Positions 16,737-25,102 of a stretch of DNA of 64,000 nucleotides are shown in pieces; position 1 is the first letter of the stretch, and every line of letters begins with the position of its first letter. The notes beneath the pieces are model-generated. The model was not told where the DNA came from, searched no databases, and worked only from the letters and a program-made list of their open reading frames with translations. The stretch is from assembly GCF_000403435.2 (NCBI RefSeq), contig NZ_KE159710.1, positions 186,001 to 250,000 on the forward strand, written 5' to 3'. The position numbers and the translations under genes are program-made. This DNA is from Oscillibacter sp. 1-3. GTDB taxonomy: Bacteria > Bacillota > Clostridia > Oscillospirales > Oscillospiraceae.

Positions 16737-18537
16737 GGGATTCCTCCGTTTCCCGGACAAAGGGGGCAGACTCCGCCCGCCGCCGGGCCTCCTCCGTCAG
16801 ACGGCGGGCGGGTCTCCGGCGGATGGCAAAACTGGCGTTTTCCCGGGTGTCCGTGGCCTTCAAAAAAGCCAGCAGCCCCCAGGCGGACATCATGGCGGAG
16901 CCGCCGTTGGACACAAAGGGAAAGGTCACGCCGGTGAGGGGCAGCAGGTCCACAGAGCCGAATACATTCAAACAGGTCTGGAACACCAGCAGGGAGCCGG
17001 CGGCGCAGGCGGCAATGGTATAGAAGCTGGACCGCCCCACCCGGACGGCCCTGGCGGCGAAAAAGGCCAGGGTGATGATGGCCCCCACCGCCAGCACGGC
17101 AATCAGCAGCCCCCATTCCTCACAGAGCATTCCGAAGACCAGATCCGTGTCCGCCGCGGCAACGCGGTGGAGCCAGCCGCTGCCGGCCCCCATGCCCAGA
17201 AGGCCGCCGGAGGCGGCGGCGGACATGGTGCGGGTCTGCTGGTAACCGGTGGTGGAGGCGGCCTCCCAGGCGTGGCCCCAGGAGGCAAAGCGGCTGAGAA
17301 TGTAGGGCTTAAACCGCAGAATGATCCCCGCGCCGAACACCGCCCCGCCGCAGATCAGCGCCAGCGTGGCAAAGTCCCCGGAGCGGAGGTAGGCGATGAC
17401 CAGGAAGGTGACAAAGAAGATGGCCGCCGTGCCAAAGTCGCTCATACAGCCCAAAAGGCCGATGCAGACGCCCGTCAATACGATGAAGAGAGTCAAGTTC
17501 CGCCGCCGGAACAACCGCTCCAGCGTGGCAGAGCCTGCGAAAATATAGCAGATCTTGGCGATCTCCGAGGGCTGGAAGGAGAGGCCCCCGATGGAGATCC
17601 AGTTCACCGCGCCGTATTTGGAGCGGCCCAGCACCAGGGTGATCCCCAGAAGGCCGATGGCCGCCGCGGCCATGAGCCAGCGGTTCTTCTGCACCCGGGT
17701 GAGGTCCCGGAGGAAGATACCCAGCACCAGGAACAGCCCCAGTCCCAGCACAATGGAGAGAAACTGCTTAAAAAGGCTCCCCGGGGCGCTGGAGGCCGTC
17801 ACCGCGAGACACAGCGTGGAGAGGAAAAAGGCGATGGTCTCCATCTCAAATCCAACGCACCGGGTACAGCGCAGAACGGCGAAATAGGCCCACATCACTG
17901 CCGTCAGGCCCAGAAAGGCCAGGGGGATGGACACCGGCGCCGCCGCTCCCGCCGCCACGATCAACTGCAGACAGGCCAGCACCTGGAACACCGTCAGCCA
18001 CAAGAAGGACGGGAAGATGGCGGCAGGACGCTCGCCGCGCCGCCGCCGCTCCAGCTCCTCCCGCTCCTGGACGGTCTGGGGCAAAAGCACCAGAGGCACG
18101 CCTCCAAGGGTAATAGAGTCTCCCATGGCCACCGGCGCGGAGCCCTCCACCCGTACGCCGTTGACCTCTGTTCCGCCCTTGGAGCCCAGGTCGTAGAGGG
18201 TCCAGCCCTCGTCCTCCCCCCGGCAGAGGGCCGCATGCTGGCGGGAGACGCTGGGATACCCCAGCTGTATGTCCGCGCTCCTGCCGCGTCCGATGATGTT
18301 CTCCCAGTGGGTCAGGGGGATGGAGGCGCCGTTGGGCAGACTCAAAAGTCCCCAGGTCTCCGGCGTGTGGGGAATCCTCAGCAGGGAACGCACCGCCCGC
18401 CACAGGATCAGTACCGCCAGCACCGGGAACAAAAACCGCACAAAGGCGGTGTACCAGACACCTGCCAGCGGATACTCCGCCAGCAGGCCGCACACCAGAT
18501 CCAGCAGAGTCTGGAGAGGCGCCGTCAGCTGCTCCAT
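16723..18537 (-). CDS. FHA domain fused to an FtsW/RodA/SpoVE glycosyltransferase
   Basis: A 604-aa SEDS-family peptidoglycan polymerase with an N-terminal cytoplasmic FHA domain. After a first membrane helix, the FHA domain occupies about residues 68-152 with the phosphothreonine-binding landmarks IIGRG, SVSRQHA and GTEVNG. About ten further helices carry the SEDS blocks WISIGGLSFQPSEIAKI, LLGCMSDFGTAAIFF and TGVTFPFVSNGGSAM. FHA domains read Ser/Thr-kinase phosphorylation, so polymerisation may be tied to a PASTA kinase, as IreB is elsewhere in the window. It is the upstream partner of the class B PBP gene. Confidence 0.93.
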   Translation of the reverse strand: MEQLTAPLQTLLDLVCGLLAEYPLAGVWYTAFVRFLFPVLAVLILWRAVRSLLRIPHTPETWGLLSLPNGASIPLTHWENIIGRGRSADIQLGYPSVSRQHAALCRGEDEGWTLYDLGSKGGTEVNGVRVEGSAPVAMGDSITLGGVPLVLLPQTVQEREELERRRRGERPAAIFPSFLWLTVFQVLACLQLIVAAGAAAPVSIPLAFLGLTAVMWAYFAVLRCTRCVGFEMETIAFFLSTLCLAVTASSAPGSLFKQFLSIVLGLGLFLVLGIFLRDLTRVQKNRWLMAAAAIGLLGITLVLGRSKYGAVNWISIGGLSFQPSEIAKICYIFAGSATLERLFRRRNLTLFIVLTGVCIGLLGCMSDFGTAAIFFVTFLVIAYLRSGDFATLALICGGAVFGAGIILRFKPYILSRFASWGHAWEAASTTGYQQTRTMSAAASGGLLGMGAGSGWLHRVAAADTDLVFGMLCEEWGLLIAVLAVGAIITLAFFAARAVRVGRSSFYTIAACAAGSLLVFQTCLNVFGSVDLLPLTGVTFPFVSNGGSAMMSAWGLLAFLKATDTRENASFAIRRRPARRLTEEARRRAESAPFVRETEESHEED

Positions 18538-18782
18538 GCGATGGTCCCCCTTCCCGATTGATGACTAGGCCTTGCTTGATGATAGTATACCATTTTTTCT
18601 CCCCGCTGTACAGCCTCCCCTCCACTCCTTTTTATTTTGCCTGGAATTTGAACGGAATTTCCCTTTTCCTCTTGACCTTTTGGGGGAAATCCATTAATAT
18701 TGTATACTGCACATGGGTTCCACCGGGCACAGCCCCTCTGGATTCCCGGCTCCTATCCACATTACGAAAGGCCGATCAGAAC

Positions 18783-19670
18783 ATGACACATCCCTACAAG
18801 ACGCGGGAGGGCGGCGCCACAGTGACGATCTTCGTCCCCTACGACTGCAAGAACCACTGCCCTTTCTGTATCAATAAGGAAGAATACGCAGATATGACGG
18901 GCTTCTCTCTGGAGAAGATCTGCCAGAGCATCCGGCGGATGGACGCCATTACCCCCCGGTGTGACTTTGTCTTCACCGGCGGCGAGCCCTTGTCCGACCT
19001 GGGCGCTCTCCAGGTCATGCTGGACGAGATCCCCACCACCCACAAAGTCTATATCAACACCACCCTCCCGGTCTCCGAGCACCAGTCCGAGGAGGATGTG
19101 CTGGCATTCCTGGAGCGGAACAAGCACAAGATCACCTGTGTCAACGTCTCCCGCCACATGCAGAAGTATGTGGTGGAGTCCAACGACGGCCTGCTTGCCA
19201 AGCTGCCGGTGCGCTTCCGGGTAAACTGCGTGCTGTATCAGGACTACCCGGCCAAGGACCTGGTCCCCTATCTGGACCGGTTCCGCCAGATTCCCGGGGC
19301 TTCCATCCAGTTCCGCTTCGACTACACCGCCACCACGCCGGAGAACCTGTACGAGGAGGACCAAGACAAGATTCTCCAGGACCTCAAGCAGATTGCCCGG
19401 TACACCGGTCTGGACGGCTGCCGGATGCGCTGCGGCTTCCACTTCGACTACCAGGGCATGGAGCTCACCTACCACAAGACCCTGCCCTACTCCACCATCG
19501 TGGAGACCGACGCGGCGGACGGCGTGACCTACGACATTCTGTACGACATCCTCATCAAGCAGAATGGCGACATCCACTCCGACTGGACGGGCGTTCTGCT
19601 GGATGTGGACGCCTATGAAAAGGTGGTCTACGAGCCCTATGACCTCCGCTGGCTGGCAAAGATCGCGTAA
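18783..19670 (+). CDS. radical SAM protein of unknown substrate
   Basis: A 295-aa radical S-adenosylmethionine enzyme. The [4Fe-4S] motif CKNHCPFC (CxxxCxxC) is at about residues 21-28 and the SAM-binding GGEP motif in FTGGEPLSDLG follows at about residue 63. No SPASM or B12-binding domain is visible, although a few extra cysteines occur near the C terminus (GCRMRCGFH). ATG 18783 is the first methionine after a 130-base region containing a TATACT hexamer at 18703-18708. The gene is monocistronic and faces the subtilase gene. The neighbours give no clue to its substrate. Confidence 0.85.
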   Translation: MTHPYKTREGGATVTIFVPYDCKNHCPFCINKEEYADMTGFSLEKICQSIRRMDAITPRCDFVFTGGEPLSDLGALQVMLDEIPTTHKVYINTTLPVSEHQSEEDVLAFLERNKHKITCVNVSRHMQKYVVESNDGLLAKLPVRFRVNCVLYQDYPAKDLVPYLDRFRQIPGASIQFRFDYTATTPENLYEEDQDKILQDLKQIARYTGLDGCRMRCGFHFDYQGMELTYHKTLPYSTIVETDAADGVTYDILYDILIKQNGDIHSDWTGVLLDVDAYEKVVYEPYDLRWLAKIA

Positions 19671-19705
19671 AAGCCGGGTCTGCCCGGATCAATCACAGCG
19701 GTGAC

Positions 19706-19736
19706 AAAACGGCGCCTCAGTTTGAGGCGCCGTTTT
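19706..19736. terminator. strong bidirectional terminator
   Basis: A 14-bp perfect stem, AAAACGGCGCCTCA (19706-19719) with TGAGGCGCCGTTTT (19723-19736), has a 3-base loop and A/T ends on both sides. It separates the converging radical SAM and subtilase genes. Confidence 0.9.
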
Positions 19737-19738
19737 CC

Positions 19739-20932
19739 TTATACTCCCAGTCTCGCCAGCAGGGCCGCCGGGTCCACCACCCTGCCGTAGGGATACTCCT
19801 TCCCTTCCGCCGAGGAGATGGAGACAGGGCTGGCCGTGGCCTGGGCCGCGGCCAGGAACTCCTCAAAGGTGACCTCCGGCCTCGCCTGGCAGGCCAGGGC
19901 GTACAGCCCCGCCACATAGGGGACTGCCCAGCTCATGCCGCCCTCGGCAAAATAGGCGTACTCCCCCTCCCCCGCCGGGGAGGCCGCGGTCCGGCGGTCC
20001 ATGGGGACCAGGAGGAGAGAGCCGTCCGTGCCCCGGTACTCCCCGCTGTACAGGCTCTCCTCCCAGAAGGCCCCAGGGCGGCAGTCCACCCGCCGGTTGG
20101 GGTCGCCGTACGGAGTGCGGCCCATCCCCATCCAGGGCTCCAGCAGCGGGTCCCGGCTGTTGACACAGACGACAGCGATGCCCGCCGCCCGGGCCCGGCC
20201 GATGGCATCCTCCAGCTCCGCCGCTCCAGCGGTGTCCGCCATCCAGCCCACGGACATGGAGATCACCCGGATCTTCTCCCCCTCGAGCAGGGTCTCATTC
20301 AGAGCGACCAGCCGGTCCACGTCCTCCGCATAATACGTCATGTCCCGGACAAAATTCTCCCCTGTACCGGTTCCCACGTCGTCGGCGATGAAATACAGCA
20401 GGGCCTCCGGAGCCGCGCCCACTGTCTCTCCCAGGGCGATGGAGGCCACGGCGGGACCGTGGGTGGAGGCGTCGTCCTCCGCGGCGGTGTGGTACTCCTG
20501 ATAGAGCCGCAGGCGGTTTGCGTACTCCTGGTGATCCACCAGCAGCGTCTGGTCGATGATGGCGATCCCAACGCCCTTTCCGGTGATCCCCTGCTCATGG
20601 AGCGCCCGAAGCCCCAATCCCGGGTCCTTCCCCAGCTCCAGAAGCCGCCCGGGGGCGAAAGCCGCCGGCAGACTGTCCGGCCACTGGGTCCGGGTGTCGA
20701 AGTCGGCTGAGAAAAGTTCCGTCTCCATGTCTGTGAGGTCCCAGCTCCGCAGGTCGGCGCAGCGGAAATCCCCCCAGCCGGCGTCAACGTTCGGGTCGTC
20801 CGCCAGGGAAGCTGTGACCGCCTGCGGACGGCGGCAGACCGTGCCCGCCCGCAGGGCATCGGCCTGCGGCGGGGCGCAGGCCGTCAGCAGGGCCAGCAGA
20901 AGGCACAGAGCCGGGTAAACGCGCTTTTTCAA
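19739..20932 (-). CDS. subtilisin-like (S8) serine protease lipoprotein
   Basis: A secreted, lipid-anchored peptidase of about 397 aa. The signal ends in the lipobox LLTACAP. The catalytic triad is visible: Asp in GIAIIDQT, His in STHGPAVASI and Ser in GGMSWAVPYVAGL. The usual GTSMA is altered to GMSWA but the Ser is kept. A propeptide-like region precedes the protease domain. AAAGGAG abuts an ATG at 20941, which leaves no spacing, so the TTG three codons later (20932) is the likelier start. It is divergent from a serpin lipoprotein gene, which suggests a paired protease and inhibitor. Confidence 0.87.
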   Translation of the reverse strand: MKKRVYPALCLLLALLTACAPPQADALRAGTVCRRPQAVTASLADDPNVDAGWGDFRCADLRSWDLTDMETELFSADFDTRTQWPDSLPAAFAPGRLLELGKDPGLGLRALHEQGITGKGVGIAIIDQTLLVDHQEYANRLRLYQEYHTAAEDDASTHGPAVASIALGETVGAAPEALLYFIADDVGTGTGENFVRDMTYYAEDVDRLVALNETLLEGEKIRVISMSVGWMADTAGAAELEDAIGRARAAGIAVVCVNSRDPLLEPWMGMGRTPYGDPNRRVDCRPGAFWEESLYSGEYRGTDGSLLLVPMDRRTAASPAGEGEYAYFAEGGMSWAVPYVAGLYALACQARPEVTFEEFLAAAQATASPVSISSAEGKEYPYGRVVDPAALLARLGV

Positions 20933-20974
20933 TGAAACCATCTCCTTTGTTTGGTAGCCCCATCATACCAGCCG

Positions 20975-21016
20975 TTTCTTACAAACAGCCTGACATTTTT
21001 CTTACAAATTTCTTAC
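20975..21016. promoter_or_regulatory. three direct TTTCTTAC repeats between protease and serpin genes
   Basis: Identical octamers TTTCTTAC occur at 20975-20982, 20998-21005 and 21009-21016. Their offsets of 23 and 11 bases are close to whole helical turns. They lie in the divergent intergenic region and could be a regulator binding array for one or both genes. No protein can be assigned. Confidence 0.4.
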
Positions 21017-21081
21017 GATTTCCCGCAACCTTTTGCTCCGAAAGCCGTCTATATAGGTAACGACATAAAGGAGGAACCGTG

Positions 21082-22329
21082 ATGAAAAGAAATCTCCTGC
21101 GCCTTTCCTGCCTGACGCTGACGCTGCTCCTGCTCACCGGCTGCGGAAGCGCTGGCGCCGCCCCCAAAAGCCTGACAGCGGATTTGAACACCCACACCCC
21201 CGACCTCCGGCCCATTACGGAAGCCCAGGCCGGGGCGCTGGCCGCCTTCGCCCTGGACCTTCTGCGGGAGAACTGGACGGGTGAGAACGTCCTGCTCTCG
21301 CCCCTCTCCGTTCTCTCCGCCCTGGGCATGACCGCCAACGGAGCCGGAGGCGAGACCCTGGCCCAGATGGAGTCCGTCCTGGGCCTTCCTGCGGAGGAAC
21401 TGAATGCGGCCCTCGCCGCCTGGGCCGCCGGACTGCCCCAGGAGAAGGACTGCCGGGTAGACCTGGCCAACTCCCTCTGGCTCCGGGACGACGGGAGCTT
21501 TACGGCCGATCCGGACTTTTTGCAGACCGTCACGGACTGGTATGGGGCCGGGGTATTCCCCTCAAAGTTTGACAGCGAAGCAGTCAAGGACATCAACGGC
21601 TGGGTCAGCGGCAGTACCCACGGCATGATCCCGGAGATCATCCGGGAAATTCCGGACGAGGCGGTCCTCTACCTCATCAACGCCCTGGCCCTGGAGGCGG
21701 AGTGGGAGCGTATTTACAAGGATACCCAGGTCCATGAAAACCGCATCTTCACTACAGAGGACGGCCGGGAACAGTCCGTGACGCTGATGTACTCTGACGA
21801 GGGATTTTATCTGGAGGACGCCCGCGCCCAGGGCTTCCTGAAACCCTACAAGGGCGGCCGGTGGGCCTTTGCCGCCCTGCTGCCGGAGGAGGGCATGAAG
21901 CTGGAGGACTACGCCGCCGCTCTCACCGGGAAACGGCTCTATGAAATTCTGTCAGGCGTACAGGAAACTCTGGTGGAGACCGCCATTCCCAAATTTCAGT
22001 GCGAATTTGCCGCGGAGCTGTCCGACAGTCTGAAATCGCTGGGCATGACCGACGCCTTCGATTGGGCGACCGCCGACTTTGCCGCCATGGGCTCCTCCCC
22101 CAACGGCCCGCTGTATATCAGCAGGGTGCTCCACAAAACCTATATCTCCGTCGACGAAAAAGGCACAAAAGCCGGAGCCGCCACAGCAGTGGAAATGCCT
22201 GCCGGCGGCGCCGGTCCCGATCTCAGGACGCCCCCTCGTGTCTATCTGGACCGCCCCTTCCTCTACATACTGGTGGATCTGGAAACCAGCCTGCCCGTCT
22301 TCATCGGGGCTGTGACAACCATGGAATAG
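21082..22329 (+). CDS. serpin family lipoprotein
   Basis: A serine protease inhibitor displayed on the cell surface, 415 aa. Signal and lipobox LLLLTGCGS are followed by a complete serpin fold: LLSPLSVLSALGMTANGAGG (N-terminal helices), YLINALALEAEWE (breach/shutter strand) and the C-terminal FLYILVDLETSLPVFIGAV. The reactive-centre hinge GTKAGAATAVEM (about residues 362-373) is rich in small residues, the pattern of inhibitory serpins. ATG 21082 is preferred over GTG 21079 from AAAGGAGG spacing. The bacterial serpin PinA of Clostridium thermocellum inhibits subtilisin, which makes the divergent S8 protease a natural candidate target. Confidence 0.92.
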   Translation: MKRNLLRLSCLTLTLLLLTGCGSAGAAPKSLTADLNTHTPDLRPITEAQAGALAAFALDLLRENWTGENVLLSPLSVLSALGMTANGAGGETLAQMESVLGLPAEELNAALAAWAAGLPQEKDCRVDLANSLWLRDDGSFTADPDFLQTVTDWYGAGVFPSKFDSEAVKDINGWVSGSTHGMIPEIIREIPDEAVLYLINALALEAEWERIYKDTQVHENRIFTTEDGREQSVTLMYSDEGFYLEDARAQGFLKPYKGGRWAFAALLPEEGMKLEDYAAALTGKRLYEILSGVQETLVETAIPKFQCEFAAELSDSLKSLGMTDAFDWATADFAAMGSSPNGPLYISRVLHKTYISVDEKGTKAGAATAVEMPAGGAGPDLRTPPRVYLDRPFLYILVDLETSLPVFIGAVTTME

Positions 22330-22331
22330 AG

Positions 22332-22360
22332 AAAAGCGGACGGCTGTGCCGTCCGCTTTT
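22332..22360. terminator. bidirectional terminator between serpin and selD
   Basis: AAAAGCGGACGGC (22332-22344) pairs with GCCGTCCGCTTTT (22348-22360) across TGT, with A/T runs on both sides. Confidence 0.88.
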
Positions 22361-22361
22361 C

Positions 22362-23402
22362 TTATCTCAGGAAAATGCGCTTTCCGCCCCGGTACTCCTG
22401 AACTTCGCCGATTCTCTGGGCGCTTGGGACCGCACCGCGCAGCTCCACCAGCAGCGCCTCCGCATCCTCCGGGTCCACCGCCATCAAAAGGCCCCCGGCG
22501 GTCTGGGGATCGTAGAGCAAGTCCTGCTTCCACAATGGCGTATCTCCCGCGTCCACAGTGCTCTCGGCAAAGGCCCGGTTGCGGTACATCCCCTCCGGCA
22601 GGATGCCGATCTTCGCCAGCTCCGCCGCCTCGGGGATGAAGTCCACCGCGTCCGTCCAAAGCGCAATCTCCACGCCGCTGCCCTGGGCCATCTCACAGGC
22701 GTGGCCCAGCATCCCAAAGCCCGTCACATCCGTACAGGCGTGGACGCGGTAGTTTACCATAATATCCCGGGCAGACCTGTTCAGGGTGGTCATCAGCCTC
22801 TGGGTCAGCTCTATGGATTCCGGTGAGGCCATATCCGCCTTGGCGGCGGTAGTCAGCACGCCGATACCCAGGGGCTTGGTGAAGAGAAGCACATCCCCCG
22901 GCCTGGCTCCGGAGTTGGTCAGCACCTTGTCCGGGTGGACGAACCCCGTCACCGCCAGGCCGTACTTGGGCTCGTCGTCTAAAATACTGTGGCCTCCGGT
23001 AATCAGCGCCCCGGCCTCGTAGACCTTGTCATATCCGCCCCGGAGCATCTCATGGACCGCCTCTTTCGGCATGGAGTCCGGCACCGCCATGATGTTCAGG
23101 CACAGCTTGGGCTCGCCCCCCATGGCGTACACGTCGGAGAGAGCGTTGGTGGCGGCAATCTGGCCGAAGAGATAGGGATCGTCGGCGATGGGCGGGAAGA
23201 AATCTACCGTCTGCACCAGCGCCAGATCATCGGAGATTTTGTACACCGAGGCGTCGTCGCTCTTGTCAAAGCCCACCAGCAGATTCGGGTCCTCATGGAC
23301 CCGGATGCCCTCCAGCAGCTGGCTCAGAACGCCCGCGCCCACCTTGGCCCCGCACCCGGCGCACTTGGCCAGCTTTGTCAGCTTCACTTCATTTTCAGCC
23401 AT
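22362..23402 (-). CDS. selD: selenide, water dikinase
   Basis: SelD makes selenophosphate from selenide and ATP, the donor for selenocysteine, selenouridine and selenium-dependent molybdenum enzymes. The active site reads CAGCGAK (about residues 14-20), so the catalytic position is Cys rather than Sec. FDKSDDASVYKI and TGGHSILDDEPKYGLAVTG are conserved ATP/Mg blocks. At 346 aa it is full length. The start at 23402 overlaps the end of yqeB by 8 bases. The operon yqeC-yqeB-selD points to a labile selenium cofactor of molybdenum hydroxylases as at least one use; selA and selB are not in the window. Confidence 0.95.
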   Translation of the reverse strand: MAENEVKLTKLAKCAGCGAKVGAGVLSQLLEGIRVHEDPNLLVGFDKSDDASVYKISDDLALVQTVDFFPPIADDPYLFGQIAATNALSDVYAMGGEPKLCLNIMAVPDSMPKEAVHEMLRGGYDKVYEAGALITGGHSILDDEPKYGLAVTGFVHPDKVLTNSGARPGDVLLFTKPLGIGVLTTAAKADMASPESIELTQRLMTTLNRSARDIMVNYRVHACTDVTGFGMLGHACEMAQGSGVEIALWTDAVDFIPEAAELAKIGILPEGMYRNRAFAESTVDAGDTPLWKQDLLYDPQTAGGLLMAVDPEDAEALLVELRGAVPSAQRIGEVQEYRGGKRIFLR

Positions 23403-24204
23403 GGTCCTCTCCTTCCCGCAGCGCGCCGGACAGCGCCAGAATCGCCTCCAGCACACCGCCGCCCACCGCCAGCGCCTTGTCGCTGGCGCAGTAGCAGTGC
23501 TTTTCCTCACACCGGGGGTCAATGTCCCCGGCTTTCATCCCCTGACGGACCGGGGTCCCGTCCGCCAGGATGCCCCGCAGAACGCCGTCCAGGGTGCAGA
23601 CCATGGGCCGTCCGTTCACCGTGGCGGCCACGTCCCCCATCTTCACCTGGGCGCCGATGTCTAAAATCCGGCGGAACACACCGTCCGCCGGGGCCCGGAG
23701 CACCCGCTCCCCGGCAAAGCCGCCGATGAGGCCCGGGATGCCGGTGTTGGGGATGGGGGACCCGTCATAGATCACCCGGCCCAGATAGTGGCCCCGCATG
23801 GTCTCCACCGCGGCGTGACAGTCCACCCCCGCCGTAAAGCCGGGGCCCACGCCGATGACCACCGGGGCGTCGGTAATCCTTGTGCCCAGGTTCCGCTTGG
23901 CTAAAATGGCGTCCACCACTGCGGCGGGCCGCAGGTCCGGGATGCAGCGTCCATCCGGGTCCGCCAGCACCGGGATCACGCCGCCGCGGAGTAGCTCCAG
24001 CGCCTGAAGGGCAGTCTCCACCCGCCGGGCCGTCACATCCTCCACCGTGGTCTCCCCATGGACAATGGCCTGAGAAAAGCACACCGTCCGCCGGATGGCG
24101 GTGGGCCGCTCTATGTCGGTCATCGCCACCTGGATATGGCTTCGCCAAAGCCGCAGGGCAATGCCGGAGGCCAGGTCTCCGGCCCCCCGAATCACCGTGA
24201 GCAT
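23395..24204 (-). CDS. yqeB: selenium-dependent molybdenum hydroxylase maturation protein YqeB
   Basis: A 269-aa protein of the EF2563/YqeB family, a marker for the selenium-dependent molybdenum hydroxylase system. The N terminus has a Rossmann-like VIRGAGDLASGIALRLWRS, and the C-terminal half resembles a biotinyl/lipoyl-like fold (RAPADGVFRRILDIGAQVKM). The exact chemistry is not established. It overlaps yqeC by 13 bases and selD by 8, a tight operon. The hydroxylase itself (XdhA-type genes) is not in the window. Confidence 0.9.
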   Translation of the reverse strand: MLTVIRGAGDLASGIALRLWRSHIQVAMTDIERPTAIRRTVCFSQAIVHGETTVEDVTARRVETALQALELLRGGVIPVLADPDGRCIPDLRPAAVVDAILAKRNLGTRITDAPVVIGVGPGFTAGVDCHAAVETMRGHYLGRVIYDGSPIPNTGIPGLIGGFAGERVLRAPADGVFRRILDIGAQVKMGDVAATVNGRPMVCTLDGVLRGILADGTPVRQGMKAGDIDPRCEEKHCYCASDKALAVGGGVLEAILALSGALREGEDHG

Positions 24205-24872
24205 TGTTGATACTCCCCCCTCCGCAGAGACCCCGCCAATACGGGGCAGTCCAGCAGTTTTGCCAGAGCGGCGGCGGACTCAAGAGCCTCCGCCGTCTCC
24301 GCCTGATTTACATAAACCCGGTTCTGCAGCCCCTCGGCCCGCAGAACTGCTGCCTCCGCCTCCGGCGTGACAGCGGCCGTCTCCGGCAATCCCGCGAGAA
24401 GCGCGTAGAGCGCCGGACGGTGGGCCGCCTCCGCAACGGGCTGGCCAAAGCCGGAGGCCCCCGCCACCAAAATCGTCTGATTCGCAAGGGGCGGGATCAC
24501 CGGCTCATGGGGCGCGTGGGCCTTCATGGGCCGGCCAGCGGAGCCGTCCGCCTCCGCCAGCACATAGTCCGCAAGCCCCGCCAGCCGCTCCATGGGAACT
24601 TCCGGCGCCGTCAGCTTTCCGGCGCCGGGAACCGGCGCGCCGGCGCAGACCAGACGGTGCGCCGCCAATGCCGCCCGCAGCGTCTCCTCCACGGGGGAGA
24701 GCAGGTTCTCCAGCCCGGAAAAGGGAATAATCTTGGTTGTGGCGCACAAAAGCACTGTGTGTCCCCGCCGGGCCAGCTCCTCCCCCAGGGTCCGCAGAAG
24801 AGACGTCTTGCCGCCGCCGCCGATGACGGCGGTGACACCTGGCCGAATCTCCAGCAGCTCCGCCAATTCCAC
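24192..24872 (-). CDS. yqeC: selenium-dependent hydroxylase accessory protein YqeC
   Basis: A P-loop protein of the YqeC family found with yqeB and selD. It has GGGGKTSLL (Walker A-like, about residues 17-25) and a CATTKI block; the conserved LAEADGSAGRPMKAHAPHEP region follows at about residue 103. I prefer GTG 24872, preceded by GGAGGAGGG and giving MELAELLEIRPG, which fits the family N terminus; an in-frame GTG at 24911 has a poor site. The product is 226 aa. It is the first gene of the yqeC-yqeB-selD operon. Confidence 0.88.
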   Translation of the reverse strand: MELAELLEIRPGVTAVIGGGGKTSLLRTLGEELARRGHTVLLCATTKIIPFSGLENLLSPVEETLRAALAAHRLVCAGAPVPGAGKLTAPEVPMERLAGLADYVLAEADGSAGRPMKAHAPHEPVIPPLANQTILVAGASGFGQPVAEAAHRPALYALLAGLPETAAVTPEAEAAVLRAEGLQNRVYVNQAETAEALESAAALAKLLDCPVLAGSLRRGEYQQCSR

Positions 24873-24972
24873 GGCGCTCCCTCCTCCGTTGTCTTTTCCA
24901 TAGAATAACACTCTTCCCGTCCCGCCGTCAAGGTCAATCCGGCTGATATAAGGAAATTACCGATTAGGCCTT

Positions 24973-25037
24973 GTTTGACAAATGACAAAATGCACAGCGG
25001 CGGAAAAAGATTCGTCGCGTTTTGACATTTATCAAAC
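24973..25037. repeat. 65-bp imperfect palindrome
   Basis: A 21-base arm at 24973-24993 (GTTTGACAAATGAC then AAAATGC) is inverted at 25017-25037 with 18 of 21 matches. The 23-base centre contains a nested GCGGCGGAA/TTCGTCGC pair. It lies between yqeC and the PBP1A terminator and encodes nothing visible. It could be a short non-coding repeat or a regulatory hairpin. Confidence 0.5.
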
Positions 25038-25040
25038 GGA

Positions 25041-25102
25041 GCCGAGCGGTGCTCGGCATAGTGACAGCCCCACGGCCTTTGGCCGTGGGGCTGTCACTAT
25101 GC
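25041..25102 (-). terminator. tandem hairpins ending the PBP1A gene
   Basis: A 22-bp perfect stem (25056-25077 with 25081-25102, TTT loop) overlaps the PBP1A stop codon. A second hairpin, GCCGAGC/GCTCGGC (25041-25047 and 25051-25057), follows on the minus strand. Neither has a classic U tract. Confidence 0.65.

Noticed and set aside
15351..18561. Long plus-strand frames (528 and 654 codons) opposite the PBP and FHA-FtsW genes
   Set aside because: Arg/Gly/Pro-rich antisense shadows without ribosome-binding sites; the minus-strand genes have intact catalytic motifs.
18563..24985. Shared 14-mer TAGGCCTTG(C/T)TTGA near 18.57 and 24.97 kb
   Set aside because: Too short, and the flanks do not align; could be chance or an eroded repeat end.
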